Assembly (NCBI GenBank): GCA_003279875.1
Contig: QCGN01000003.1
Location: forward strand, 1-64,000
Source of the DNA: Prochlorococcus sp. AG-388-D03
GTDB taxonomy: Bacteria > Cyanobacteriota > Cyanobacteriia > PCC-6307 > Cyanobiaceae
Reading direction: 5' to 3'
DNA length: 64,000 nt
In this document: one piece after another, positions 42,223 to 51,324 of the stretch
How positions within the stretch are numbered: position 1 is the first letter of the stretch
Layout: each line of letters opens with the position of its first letter
Position numbers and translations under genes: made by a program
Notes under the pieces: generated by a model
Told to the model about the DNA's origin: nothing
The model's database searches: none
Seen by the model: the letters and a program-made list of their open reading frames with translations, nothing else

Positions 42223-42357
42223 ATGGACGAGCTCTCAGCCCTTTCTATTTCAATATCTATTGCATCGTTAGGAATATATTGTTTATTTTTCGCTTCAAGT
42301 GATGATGATGATCAAGATGGAGGTCACTTGGTAAAGTCGTCTCAAAAAATTAATTAG
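42223..42357 (+). CDS. Single-helix protein with DDDDQDGG tail (44 residues)
   Basis: Encodes MDELSALSISISIASLGIYC, then LFFASSDDDDQDGGHLVKSS and a short end. It shares the post-helix acidic motif with the gene at 40,955. Function unknown. Confidence 0.55.
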   Translation: MDELSALSISISIASLGIYCLFFASSDDDDQDGGHLVKSSQKIN

Positions 42358-42358
42358 C

Positions 42359-42478
42359 TTAGGTAAATAACATAATACCTAATAAGGATTTATAGCCTAT
42401 AAAGCCAGCATATAAACAGGATATAAAAATTAAATATACTTCAAAAATACCAAGTGTCTTTTTCTTTAAAATTTTCAT
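42359..42478 (-). CDS. Single-helix micro-protein (39 residues)
   Basis: Encodes MKILKKKTLGIFEVYLIFIS, then CLYAGFIGYKSLLGIMLFT. Basic start and hydrophobic remainder. It is convergent with the gene at 42,223, one base apart. Function unknown. Confidence 0.45.
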   Translation of the reverse strand: MKILKKKTLGIFEVYLIFISCLYAGFIGYKSLLGIMLFT

Positions 42479-42554
42479 ATTTAAAATAGTTCTAAAATAA
42501 TTTTATTTATTTTTTTTTCTAATAACATGAGTATTTATTACAAAGACTTATCTT

Positions 42555-43427
42555 TTATAGAATTACAAAACATAACCCTAAAAACAATAATACAGTAAAA
42601 AATATTATGGTCTTTGTTATCTGCCCTTCTTCTTTTTTTGCGTAAAAAAGAGAAATTACTGGAGATGTACTTAGCAAAGTCCATCCTATGCCCAAAGGAA
42701 GAGTCTTGAAAACAATTTGTTGAAGCAATATTCCTAAATTTGTGCCTAAAAATATCGAGAGTAGAAATCTTTTTTGATCATTACTATCTAATTTTTTTAA
42801 GAAGAAATCAACTCTAAAATTATTTATCGTTATTAAAAAAATTATTGCTCCAAGTAACCTGATCTCTGTTGTTTGGAATGGAGATAAATCTCTTTCTAAA
42901 AAGACCATTCGAGATAAAAGACCACCTAAAACAGCACATAAGACTGATAAAAGTGGATATATATAAATTTTAAAATTATTTTTTTTAATTGTGGTTAAGC
43001 TATTAACTACAAGATTATTTCTTTTCTTAAGTAAAGTGAAAAGTGAAATCGATATAATTACTATTCCCAAATAAGATCTAAGTGTTAAATTTTCATTAAT
43101 AAAAATTTGACCAGATAATGCAGCTAAAAGTGGGGATGCTGTTTCTATAGATAAAGTTTTTCTTGTTCCAATTAATTGTAATGACTTTAAATAAAAAGTA
43201 TCTCCTAAACCTATCCCTATAACTCCACTTAACAGGAGAGTAAGCACAGATTTAAGATCATTCATAATACTCATATTGGTAAATGCCGGCAGAAAAATTA
43301 GAAATGCGATTATATTTTTTACTAAATTAATATCTATGGATTTATACTTTTCAGTCTGAGATCGCCATATAAAACATGCATAAGTCCAAGATATAGTTGC
43401 TCCGAATGCAGAAATAATTCCAATCAA
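42555..43427 (-). CDS. EamA/DMT-superfamily transporter
   Basis: A 290-residue protein with ten predicted helices in two EamA repeats. The first repeat has GVIGIGLGDTFYLKSLQLIG, then SIETASPLLAALSGQIFINE. The second repeat contains GTNLGILLQQIVFKTLPLGI, then STSPVISLF. It is probably an exporter of metabolites or amino acids. The substrate cannot be told from sequence. Length is typical for the family. Confidence 0.82.
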   Translation of the reverse strand: MIGIISAFGATISWTYACFIWRSQTEKYKSIDINLVKNIIAFLIFLPAFTNMSIMNDLKSVLTLLLSGVIGIGLGDTFYLKSLQLIGTRKTLSIETASPLLAALSGQIFINENLTLRSYLGIVIISISLFTLLKKRNNLVVNSLTTIKKNNFKIYIYPLLSVLCAVLGGLLSRMVFLERDLSPFQTTEIRLLGAIIFLITINNFRVDFFLKKLDSNDQKRFLLSIFLGTNLGILLQQIVFKTLPLGIGWTLLSTSPVISLFYAKKEEGQITKTIIFFTVLLFLGLCFVIL

Positions 43428-43449
43428 AATTAATAATTTTTTAAAATTT

Positions 43450-43548
43450 TTACTTTATAAATTGTGTAAATGCTAAAAAGAACACATATAGAAGAATAAT
43501 AAATCCTGGTAGATATTGTATTAAATACTTTAATTTATTAGTTTCCAT
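43450..43548 (-). CDS. Single-helix micro-protein (32 residues)
   Basis: Encodes METNKLKYLIQYLPGFIILL, then YVFFLAFTQFIK. One helix. It lies just upstream of the DMT transporter on the same strand, and may be co-transcribed. Confidence 0.5.
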   Translation of the reverse strand: METNKLKYLIQYLPGFIILLYVFFLAFTQFIK

Positions 43549-43800
43549 GATATTTAAATTTGATATTGATATTTGAATAATATAAAGTCTTTATACGGCC
43601 AATAGATAGTGATTAATAAAGAAGCTACATAAGGCTTAATACTAACCATAAATAAAGTGATTACACAATACGGTAATAAGATTATGAATTAAACATTTTT
43701 TATTTTATAACCAATAGCATTATTTAATATGTTGAATCTATCACTAAGTAATTACTTTATTAAATAAATATCTAATAATTAAAATAAGTTTATAATTAAA

Positions 43801-43953
43801 ATGGAAATAATTAACAAATATGAGCTTTCATTAGGTCTAGAGCCTTTCGATGTTTTAGGTTTTAGATCAGAAGAAGAACTTAACCAGGAAATTTCAAAGC
43901 TTATTGAAGTTAGAAGTGAATTCAAAAACAAATCTAAAATAAATTCAATTTAA
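43801..43953 (+). CDS. Small soluble protein (50 residues)
   Basis: Encodes MEIINKYELSLGLEPFDVLG, then FRSEEELNQEISKLIEVRSE and a basic end. Helical with even charge. Function unknown. Good coding look. Confidence 0.55.
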   Translation: MEIINKYELSLGLEPFDVLGFRSEEELNQEISKLIEVRSEFKNKSKINSI

Positions 43954-43987
43954 TGCTTTTTACAAAAACTTATTCTCACAACATATT

Positions 43988-44224
43988 TTAAAAATTTCCT
44001 TTTCTATTTGGATATAAGCTTTCTAACTTTCTTCTCCTTTCGGTTTTAGCGTTAATTCTCTCTTCCTTCTCTTTCTTCTTTATTTCGTCATTTATTTTAT
44101 TTTGTCTATACCCAAACCAAAGAAGTATCCATATAAATGTAGTTATTAGTAAAAGAGCCATATATTGGCTCGTCATGGGAAAGCTGGCTTCAGAATATTT
44201 AACGTAGGAAAGTAAATTAACCAT
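43988..44224 (-). CDS. Membrane-anchored basic protein (78 residues)
   Basis: One helix (about residues 18-39, SQYMALLLITTFIWILLWFG) and a long charged tail (KINDEIKKKEKEERINAKTE, then RRRKLESLYPNRKGNF). The start may be the internal MTSQYMALL. Tail charge suggests a cytoplasmic coiled segment. No family recognised. Confidence 0.55.
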   Translation of the reverse strand: MVNLLSYVKYSEASFPMTSQYMALLLITTFIWILLWFGYRQNKINDEIKKKEKEERINAKTERRRKLESLYPNRKGNF

Positions 44225-44412
44225 TTAATTAAAATAATATATAAAAATTTATTGTGTGCTTACATAAATGATAAAGTTTAAAACTTTTATCATTATTATC
44301 AATATCTCGAGATAATTTACTATGAATAAAAAATTATAATTTAATGATTTTTTTTATCTAATAAATTGAATTGCTATTATCAAAGTAAGGAGAATATTGT
44401 GCTTTAACATTT

Positions 44413-45660
44413 TTGGACATTTTTGATTTAGTAGTAATTGGTGGTGGGGCAGCAGGTTTCATGACAGCTGTAACAGCCGCTGAAAATGGTGTTAAAAGTA
44501 TAAAAATTCTTGAAGGTTCTTTAAAACTTATGGAGAAAGTTAGGATAAGTGGGGGAGGGAGATGCAATGTAACACATGCATCATGGATACCTAATGAGTT
44601 GGCAGAAAATTACCCCCGAGGTGGAATTAAGCTTTTAGAATCGTTTAATCGTTTTGCCGCTGGGGATGCATTAGATTGGTTTGAGAAAAGAGGATTGAGC
44701 TTAAAAATTGAGTCAGATCAAAGAGTATTTCCTGTATCAGATTCATCTTTAGATGTAATAAGTTGCTTAAAAAAAAATGCAATAGCTAAAGGTGTAAAGA
44801 TATCAACAAAATTTTTTGTTAAAGAAATTTTAAAAACTCCAGATAACCTTTTCACTATTTTAAACACTGATAAAGATTCGATAACTACTAAAAATATTGT
44901 TCTCTCAACAGGCGGACACCCAAGTGGACATAAATTAGCTAAAAGCCTTGGTCATAGAATAATAAAACCTGTTCCATCGCTTTTTACTTTCACTTCTAAA
45001 GAAACTCAATTGAATGAATGTAGTGGAGTTTCTATTAAGAATATCGATATTGAAATTCAAATAAATAATAAGTCTTTTAAAAATAGGGGAGATTTACTAA
45101 TAACTCATTGGGGGTTTAGCGGTCCTGCCGTTTTAAAGCTCTCTTCATTAGCTGCAAGAGAGTTATTTGACCAAAAATATAAATGTAAATTAATAATTAA
45201 ATGGTCAGACTTGGAATATGAAGAGTTAAAAGAAAAAATAAATAAAATAAAATTAAATAATGGCAAATTAAACTTAATAAATTTAAGACCCCTACCATTG
45301 CTAACTAAAAGATTGTGGATATTCTTATTAAATAAAATGAATATTAATAAAGATAAGAAGTGGGCAGATCTTCTTGCTAATGAAAGAGAGATAATGATAA
45401 ATAGTCTCTTAAAAGATATATATAATATTTCAAGCAAAGGCCCATTTGGGGAGGAATTTGTCACCTCTGGGGGAGTGTCAATTAATGAAGTTGATTTTAA
45501 AAGTATGGAAAGTTTAATATGCCCAGGTTTATTTTTTTCTGGTGAGATTCTTAATGTTGATGGAATTACTGGGGGTTTCAATTTTCAACATTGTTGGACT
45601 AGTGGATGGCTGGCAGGACAAGCAGTTTCAGAATTATTTAATAAAGTAACAAATCAATAA
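44413..45660 (+). CDS. HI0933/YhiN-type flavoprotein oxidoreductase
   Basis: A 415-residue FAD/NAD(P)-binding protein. The dinucleotide motif is DLVVIGGGAAGFMTAVTAAE near the N-terminus, followed by the family block EKVRISGGGRCNVTHA (about residue 37). The centre has LSTGGHPSGHKLAKSLGH. The C-terminal block is SGEILNVDGITGGFNFQHCW, typical of the HI0933 family (related to BaiN). The start is TTG at 44413. The substrate is unknown. Confidence 0.85.
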   Translation: MDIFDLVVIGGGAAGFMTAVTAAENGVKSIKILEGSLKLMEKVRISGGGRCNVTHASWIPNELAENYPRGGIKLLESFNRFAAGDALDWFEKRGLSLKIESDQRVFPVSDSSLDVISCLKKNAIAKGVKISTKFFVKEILKTPDNLFTILNTDKDSITTKNIVLSTGGHPSGHKLAKSLGHRIIKPVPSLFTFTSKETQLNECSGVSIKNIDIEIQINNKSFKNRGDLLITHWGFSGPAVLKLSSLAARELFDQKYKCKLIIKWSDLEYEELKEKINKIKLNNGKLNLINLRPLPLLTKRLWIFLLNKMNINKDKKWADLLANEREIMINSLLKDIYNISSKGPFGEEFVTSGGVSINEVDFKSMESLICPGLFFSGEILNVDGITGGFNFQHCWTSGWLAGQAVSELFNKVTNQ

Positions 45661-45745
45661 GTTTATCTTTTTTTTATTAAGTATTAAAAGGAAAAAGGTT
45701 TTTAACCAGAGATTAATTTTAAAGTTTAAAAACTCAAAAAGAATA

Positions 45746-46495
45746 ATGCAAAATCTAATTCCTAAAAAGGAAGAAGAAGAAAAAAGGTTAAAAGCATTAG
45801 CCGAATATCGGATATTGGGAACTAAACCAGAATCCTGTTATGACGATATTACAAAAATAGCAGCATCCACATGTGATGTCCCAATATCTTTAATGACTTT
45901 AGTTGATAGAGATAAGCAATGGTTTAAGTCAAAAGTGGGCCTTGAAATTAATCAAACACCAAGGGATTGGTCATTTTGTACGCACGCAATAAAAGAAAAT
46001 AATCCATTAATTATTAAAGATGCTTTTCAGGATGAAAGATTTATAAATAATCCCCTAGTAACGGGCGATCCTAAAATTAGGTTTTATGCTGGTTTCCCTC
46101 TTAAAAATAAAGATGGTAATAAGCTTGGAACTCTTTGTGTAATTGATAGGAAACCGGGTAATCTTTCTCCTAAGCAATACAATGTAATGGAATTGTTATC
46201 CAGGCAAATAGTTTCATTCTTGGAGTTGAGAAAGAAATCTTTATCTTTATTAGAGGCATTGTCTGATTTGCATAAACAAGAAGGCATATTGTCAGTCTGT
46301 TCTTATTGCAGGGAAGTAAAAAATAATGATGGTGATTGGATTCATCTAGAAAAATACCTCTCTAAGATAAGTGATATTAGATTTAGTCATGGGGTCTGTG
46401 ATGTTTGTATGGAAAAGCATTTTCCAGATGTAGTTGAGGTATGGAATAAAAAAGATTCTTTTCAGGAGGGGCAGAAAAGATTCTTAGATTCTTAA
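45746..46495 (+). CDS. GAF-domain protein with C-terminal CxxC domain
   Basis: A 249-residue soluble protein. Residues about 20-165 form a GAF domain (EYRILGTKPESCYDDITKIA, the block PISLMTLVDRDKQWFKSKVG, GTLCVIDRKPGNLS). A helix follows, then a zinc-ribbon-like domain: CSYCREVKNNDGDWIHLEKY and FSHGVCDVCMEKHFP. That C-terminal domain is found after PAS/GAF domains and response regulators in many bacteria. No output kinase is present, so it may be a stand-alone sensor. Ligand unknown. Confidence 0.75.
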   Translation: MQNLIPKKEEEEKRLKALAEYRILGTKPESCYDDITKIAASTCDVPISLMTLVDRDKQWFKSKVGLEINQTPRDWSFCTHAIKENNPLIIKDAFQDERFINNPLVTGDPKIRFYAGFPLKNKDGNKLGTLCVIDRKPGNLSPKQYNVMELLSRQIVSFLELRKKSLSLLEALSDLHKQEGILSVCSYCREVKNNDGDWIHLEKYLSKISDIRFSHGVCDVCMEKHFPDVVEVWNKKDSFQEGQKRFLDS

Positions 46496-46581
46496 AATCT
46501 ATGATTTAATTTTTAATTGAAAGTATTTTTTGGACGAATATATATTTAAACAGTTAGTATTGTATAAATTTTGACTTACAA

Positions 46582-47067
46582 ATGTTACTAGGAACTTTAT
46601 TTAATGGTGAAATAGCTAAAAGTGCATTAGTTGCTTATATTCATTATTTGGGGATAATACTTTGCTTTGGATCTCTTTTATTTGAAAGGTTGACTTTAAA
46701 AGTTGACCTTAATAGAAACCAAACTATTTCAATGGTTGTTGCAGATGTTATTTATGGCTTGGCTGGTGTAGCAATATTAGTTACTGGAATTCTAAGGGTA
46801 AAATATTTTGGACAAGGAGGTGCTTTTTATACAGAAAATCCAATTTTTTGGATTAAAGTCTCTCTCTATATTTTGGTTGGATTATTGTCTTTATACCCAA
46901 CAACAACTTATATTTTATGGGCAATACCATTGAGTAAAAATAAATTACCTGAGATCTCAGAAAAACTTGTAAAAAGATTTAGATTTATTATCACTACTGA
47001 ATTAGTAGGTTTTGCGACTATACCTCTTTTTGCGACTTTAATGGCCAGAGGTGTAGGTCTAGGTTGA
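46582..47067 (+). CDS. DUF2214 family membrane protein
   Basis: A 161-residue protein with four predicted helices; the start MLLGTLFNGEIAKSALVAYI and HYLGIILCFGSLLFERLTL fit the DUF2214 family. The first-helix His (YIHYLG) is a possible haem or metal ligand. The next gene's start overlaps its stop (TTGA), so they are coupled. Function unknown. Confidence 0.8.
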   Translation: MLLGTLFNGEIAKSALVAYIHYLGIILCFGSLLFERLTLKVDLNRNQTISMVVADVIYGLAGVAILVTGILRVKYFGQGGAFYTENPIFWIKVSLYILVGLLSLYPTTTYILWAIPLSKNKLPEISEKLVKRFRFIITTELVGFATIPLFATLMARGVGLG

Positions 47068-47630
47068 AAAATTTTTTTATTGAAAGAAGTTGTTTAATAA
47101 GCACAAATGGAGAATATAGATGGAGTTTAAGTTTTAAAATAAATACATCAAAAAAAGAAATAATTTTCATTGGTCTAAATCCATCTCTTTCAAATTCAAC
47201 TTATATTGATAATACAACGAGGAAAATAATCAAAATCTGCAAAAACTATAATTATGGAAAGCTTAAAATAATAAATCTTTTCGCTTTAATTTCCAAAACG
47301 CCTGATAAATTATTGATTCATAAGAATCCAGTTGGCTATTTAAATAATAAGTTTATAAATAAAAGTTTAAAATATTGGTCTGCAAATAAAAATTGTCACT
47401 TGTGGTTGGGCTGGGGTAATAAGGGGATCTTTCTTAATAGAAATTACAAAATTTATAAAAAAATAATGAATTATTATTTAATAAAAAAAGATAATTTTGT
47501 TAATCCTTTAGGTCCGCTTTTAATAAAAAAAACAAAAAAAGAAAATCCTATACATCCCTTATATTGCTCTGATAATTCCACTCTCCAAGCTGTATCACTT
47601 GAAAGCGATTTGATTTATACAAAAGTTTAA
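47064..47630 (+). CDS. DUF1643 family protein
   Basis: A 188-residue soluble protein. The family core is IIFIGLNPSLSNSTYIDNTT, with LKIINLFALISKTPDKLL following and WLGWGNKG in the second half. The C-terminal HPLYCSDNSTLQAV matches DUF1643. TTG start overlaps the DUF2214 stop by four bases. The family's role is not established. Confidence 0.8.
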   Translation: MKNFFIERSCLISTNGEYRWSLSFKINTSKKEIIFIGLNPSLSNSTYIDNTTRKIIKICKNYNYGKLKIINLFALISKTPDKLLIHKNPVGYLNNKFINKSLKYWSANKNCHLWLGWGNKGIFLNRNYKIYKKIMNYYLIKKDNFVNPLGPLLIKKTKKENPIHPLYCSDNSTLQAVSLESDLIYTKV

Positions 47631-47683
47631 GAGGTGATTTATTTAAAATTATGTTAAGGTAAATTCAAGGTACTGGTTAAATT

Positions 47684-47812
47684 ATGAATAATAAAAAGCA
47701 GCTACAAAAACTAAAGAATTTAAATGTAAAAGCTGAAAAATGCCTTACGAGAGACGAAGCAAGAACTATATTGATAAAGGCTACTAAAGCGCAAAATAAA
47801 ATTAATTTCTAA
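47684..47812 (+). CDS. Basic micro-protein (42 residues)
   Basis: Encodes MNNKKQLQKLKNLNVKAEKC, then LTRDEARTILIKATKAQNKI. Basic and helical, with a segment TRDEARTILIKA. Could bind nucleic acid. It follows the DUF1643 gene by 53 bases. Function unknown. Confidence 0.5.
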   Translation: MNNKKQLQKLKNLNVKAEKCLTRDEARTILIKATKAQNKINF

Positions 47813-47911
47813 ATTTCAATAGTTATTTTTTTCATTAGGAATAATCCTTACTAAAATTTTTACAAATATTTTTTTAATTACTTAGAATTTTTCTAATTTA
47901 TTTTAGTTTTA

Positions 47912-48643
47912 ATGGTTTTTAATATTATCAAATTAAGAAAATCTAATGAAAGATTTAAATCAAATAGAGAATGGCTTGATTCAAAGCACTCATTTTCTTT
48001 TGCAGAACACAGGGATCCAATCTGGGATAATTTTGGAAAAATTAGAGTAATTAATGAAGATATAATTTCTCCTAATTCAGGATTTAGTACTCACTCTCAT
48101 TCAAATATGGAGATAGTCACAATTGTTATAAAAGGTGAAATTACGCATAGAGATTCATTAAATAACTTAGGAATAATTTGTGAAGATGAAGTACAGGTCA
48201 TGTCTGCAGGAACAGGAATTTCTCATAGTGAGAAAAATGAAAAAAATATAGACTGTAAATTGTTTCAAATATGGATATATCCGGATGTTCAAAATCTCAA
48301 GCCCTCATACAATCAAATGTCAATTAAGAATATATCTGGCAATAATTTGATTATTGATTCTTTTAAAAAAAACAATTCCCTACTCTGTATTAATCAAGAA
48401 ATTTCTATATGGCGATGTAAATATAATCGTTTAAACGAAAAGTATTTGCCTTCAGAAATAAAAAATTTTAATTGGATTCAAATAATAGAAGGTGATTTAT
48501 TGATAAGAGAGAAAAATAATAAATCAAATAAATATCTTTCTTCGGGAGATGGCTTGGGCTTTGAAATTTCTGATTTTAGTGATATCGATATTGAATCTGA
48601 TACTGAGGTCGATCTTCTCTTATTTTCTATGCAAAATATATAG
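47912..48643 (+). CDS. Pirin family protein (YhhW/quercetinase-like)
   Basis: A 243-residue bicupin. The N-terminal cupin holds the metal ligands in FSTHSHSNMEIVTIVI and GEITHRDS, then MSAGTGISHSEKNE with a further His and Glu. The order H-x-H ... H ... E is that of bacterial pirins, iron-binding proteins of which some oxidise quercetin. The C-terminal cupin is divergent. Biological substrate unknown. Length is typical. Confidence 0.85.
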   Translation: MVFNIIKLRKSNERFKSNREWLDSKHSFSFAEHRDPIWDNFGKIRVINEDIISPNSGFSTHSHSNMEIVTIVIKGEITHRDSLNNLGIICEDEVQVMSAGTGISHSEKNEKNIDCKLFQIWIYPDVQNLKPSYNQMSIKNISGNNLIIDSFKKNNSLLCINQEISIWRCKYNRLNEKYLPSEIKNFNWIQIIEGDLLIREKNNKSNKYLSSGDGLGFEISDFSDIDIESDTEVDLLLFSMQNI

Positions 48644-48647
48644 TAAT

Positions 48648-48962
48648 TTAATCTTGAGATTCTTTGTTAAATGCATTTAAAGCTTGCAATGCCATATTAA
48701 GGTGAACTTCCATTGCTCCTAATGCCATTAAAGAATTAGAAGATTTATCCTTTAATAAGTTTTTGTTTCGCTTAGAGATTGTTTTAATAACATCTTTGGT
48801 TGCTGTTTCCCAATTACTTATTAATTCATCAAATTCTATTTTTTCTAAATCACCAGTATTTATTGTGTCATCCGAGGTATGTAATTCTTTTTGAGCATTT
48901 AGCATCAAATAAGTTAATTTTTTATGACTTATTGCTTGAGGTAAATTGTTAGATTCACTCAT
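48648..48962 (-). CDS. Hypothetical helical protein (104 residues)
   Basis: A soluble protein with a polar start (MSESNNLPQAISHKKLTYLM) and a basic centre (TATKDVIKTISKRNKNLLKD), ending in MEVHLNMALQALNAF. Even codon use. It is convergent with the pirin gene four bases away. No family recognised. Confidence 0.6.
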   Translation of the reverse strand: MSESNNLPQAISHKKLTYLMLNAQKELHTSDDTINTGDLEKIEFDELISNWETATKDVIKTISKRNKNLLKDKSSNSLMALGAMEVHLNMALQALNAFNKESQD

Positions 48963-49064
48963 GTTTAGTAATAATTTATATTGTAAATTTAACTAAATGA
49001 GGGATAATTTGCTAGTAGTGAATTGGTTGTAATGACCGACCTGATAATTAGAATAAGTAAATTT

Positions 49065-50483
49065 TTAACTTTTAGTAAGCGTTAGATTGAATTTCTTATG
49101 GATTAATTCTCTAAAAACATCTCCTCTTTCCTCATAGTCTCTAAATTGATCGAAACTTGAACATGAAGGGGAAAATAACAACGTTTCGGTTTGATTATTT
49201 TTTAAATAAAAATAGGAATATTCTATAACTTCTGAAAGATCATTAAAAGTCAATAAATCTTTCTTAAATCCTCCATCAAGGAGTAATTTTTTTAACTTTT
49301 GTGAGCTTTCACCAAAAAGAAATACGGCTTCTGCCTTTTTATTAATAGTCTTTACCCACTCATTAGCATTACCTCTTTTTAACCTACCCCCAGATATTAT
49401 TATGGGATTATCTTTTATTGCGTTTATTCCAGCTATTGAAGAGTCAAAATTAGTTGCCTTGCTATCATTTATTATTTCTAGTTTTTTGTTTTGATGAATT
49501 GTCTCAAGTCTATGCGGAAGTTGTTTATAACTACTTAGAGAATCATTTATTTCTTCAGGTGATAATCCAATTTTTCTTGCCGCAGCAACAGCTAATAATA
49601 AATTCTGAGCATTGTGATTTCCTTTCAATTTAAAGTTATTTAAATTGAATAACTTTTTTCTTCTCTCCATAATATAGTTTTCATTATTTATCCAGTAATC
49701 ACAATTACTTAAATCTGATTTATTAGAATTAGTTGTTATCCAAATTCCATTTGAAAGAGTTTTAAAATTTTTTCTTAAATATTTGTCGTCATAATTATAA
49801 ATTCTAAATTCTGATTGATTTAGTAAGTTATTTTTTATCTTGAAATAATTTTCAATGTTTTTGTGCCTATCCAGATGATCTGCAGTAAATGTTGTCCAAA
49901 TTCCAATTTTAGGTTTTATGTAAGGCGCTACTTCTATTTGATAACTGCTTAATTCAGCTACTAACCAATCAATTTTTTTTTGGTTTTCTCCGTAAGCAAT
50001 TTTGCATAATGGAGTTCCAATATTACCAGCAAATGGAGCAAATAATTTATTCTTGCTAAGGATATGACTTAATAAATGTGTAACTGTTGTTTTTCCGTTA
50101 GTGCCCGTAATTCCAATCCAATTTACGTTTTTCAGACTTTCCCATGCAATATTGATTTCTCCGATTACCATAATTCCTTTTTGTTTTAGTTTGATTATTG
50201 TTTGATGATCAATAGGTATAGCTGGGCTTACAACAACAGATTCAATTTGGTTAATACAATGAGAGAACTCATTAAATAAAAATTGTTTATCCAGATAAAC
50301 AGATATATCTAGTTTTTTTAGCACTTCTTTTTTTTCTAAAAGTTCTTTATTTTCTTTACTTTCCCAAACTATAACTTTTTTCCCCATACTTCTTAAAAAC
50401 TTCGCAGCCCAAAATCCAGATCTTCCTAACCCAACTACAAAATTAATTTTTTCTTCTCTTTTTGAATTATTTTTACCTGACAT
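49065..50483 (-). CDS. murD: UDP-N-acetylmuramoylalanine--D-glutamate ligase
   Basis: Cytoplasmic ligase that adds D-Glu to UDP-MurNAc-L-Ala in peptidoglycan synthesis, using ATP. At 472 residues it has the three Mur domains: an N-terminal Rossmann domain ([20 protein letters not shown]), the ATPase domain with [20 protein letters not shown] (about residue 128) and [20 protein letters not shown], and the C-terminal domain with [12 protein letters not shown] and [20 protein letters not shown]. The last motif is typical of MurD. It is divergent from the DUF3721 gene. Confidence 0.95.
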   Translation of the reverse strand: MSGKNNSKREEKINFVVGLGRSGFWAAKFLRSMGKKVIVWESKENKELLEKKEVLKKLDISVYLDKQFLFNEFSHCINQIESVVVSPAIPIDHQTIIKLKQKGIMVIGEINIAWESLKNVNWIGITGTNGKTTVTHLLSHILSKNKLFAPFAGNIGTPLCKIAYGENQKKIDWLVAELSSYQIEVAPYIKPKIGIWTTFTADHLDRHKNIENYFKIKNNLLNQSEFRIYNYDDKYLRKNFKTLSNGIWITTNSNKSDLSNCDYWINNENYIMERRKKLFNLNNFKLKGNHNAQNLLLAVAAARKIGLSPEEINDSLSSYKQLPHRLETIHQNKKLEIINDSKATNFDSSIAGINAIKDNPIIISGGRLKRGNANEWVKTINKKAEAVFLFGESSQKLKKLLLDGGFKKDLLTFNDLSEVIEYSYFYLKNNQTETLLFSPSCSSFDQFRDYEERGDVFRELIHKKFNLTLTKS

Positions 50484-50531
50484 TAAATTTATAATAAATT
50501 GTATGAAAGAAACTAATTAGTTTATTTAATT

Positions 50532-50780
50532 ATGAAAAATTCTTTAAAAACTAATTTAATTTCTAAATTAAAATTAATAAATATCTTTTTAATTGTTTTT
50601 GGATTTAATTTAATTGACTTTGAATCAAAGGCTCATCTAAGAGGTAACTATTTAACTGAAAGTGAAGCTGAGGAAAAAGCTAAAGAACTTGGCTGTAGTG
50701 GAACATTTAAATTAAAAGAAATGTGGATGCCTTGTCAAAGTGAAAAAGAATTGCATAAATATCTAAGAAAAAATAAATAA
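50532..50780 (+). CDS. DUF3721 family exported small protein
   Basis: An 82-residue protein with an N-terminal signal or anchor helix (about residues 14-30, LKLINIFLIVFGFNLIDF), then TESEAEEKAKELGCSGTFKL and MWMPCQSEKELHKY. Two Cys (about 55 and 68) would form a disulphide. This matches DUF3721 of marine cyanobacteria. The stop overlaps the next start by one base. Function unknown. Confidence 0.72.
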   Translation: MKNSLKTNLISKLKLINIFLIVFGFNLIDFESKAHLRGNYLTESEAEEKAKELGCSGTFKLKEMWMPCQSEKELHKYLRKNK

Positions 50781-51049
50781 TGTTTGAAAATAAAACAAGA
50801 AAACTTCATAGACGTATGACTCTACTAGCAGTGTTCCCATTATTTATTACTGTTGTTAGCGGTAGTTTATATTCTTTATTTCAATATTTTGGGTTAGATT
50901 TCTTTTGGCTTATGAAAATTCATACAGGTAATTTTTTCTTTATGAATTTAGAACCTTTATATACTCCTGTTGTCGGTTTTCTAACAATTACTGCAATAAT
51001 TTCTGGTTTATTATTATTTCCTAGATCAAAAAGTAAATATCCAAATTAA
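50780..51049 (+). CDS. Two- to three-helix membrane protein, PepSY-TM-like
   Basis: An 89-residue protein: RKLHRRMTLLAVFPLFITVV, then a loop and KIHTGNFFFM, and a last helix TPVVGFLTITAIISGLLLFP. The paired His (KLHRR, KIHTG) in helical context recalls PepSY-associated or small haem-binding membrane proteins. The gene overlaps the DUF3721 gene by one base, so the two are coupled; the pair may act together. Confidence 0.6.
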   Translation: MFENKTRKLHRRMTLLAVFPLFITVVSGSLYSLFQYFGLDFFWLMKIHTGNFFFMNLEPLYTPVVGFLTITAIISGLLLFPRSKSKYPN

Positions 51050-51057
51050 TCAAATAA

Positions 51058-51324
51058 ATGAAAGGGAATATTACGGAATTATGGTTTTCTTGGTTTTATA
51101 AAAATTGGGAGGAATATGCTCCAGGTGATTTACTTGATAAAGGTTTATCTCCATCACAGATTGCAGAAAGATTTGTAAATAAGAATCATGATGAATTTTT
51201 AGAATTAGCCAAAGAATTTGATCTAGAAAACTATCAGGCTCTGAATGAATTTATGAAACTTTCAGAAAGTGAATTGCATATTCTGAAATATTTTTTGAAG
51301 TTGATAAAACTAAAAAACTTATAA
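51058..51324 (+). CDS. Hypothetical soluble protein, paralogue of 39,224
   Basis: An 88-residue protein with ELWFSWFYKNWEEYAPGDLL, GLSPSQIAERFVNKN and NEFMKLSESELHILKYFLK, matching the longer paralogue at 39,224 block for block. It lies eight bases after the membrane protein gene and shares its transcript. Its 3' end overlaps the convergent SDR gene by six bases. Function unknown. Confidence 0.7.
   Translation: MKGNITELWFSWFYKNWEEYAPGDLLDKGLSPSQIAERFVNKNHDEFLELAKEFDLENYQALNEFMKLSESELHILKYFLKLIKLKNL

Noticed and set aside
45105-45581. 158-codon minus-strand frame
   Set aside because: Inside the HI0933-type flavoprotein gene; Ser/Leu/Ile-rich composition of an antisense frame.
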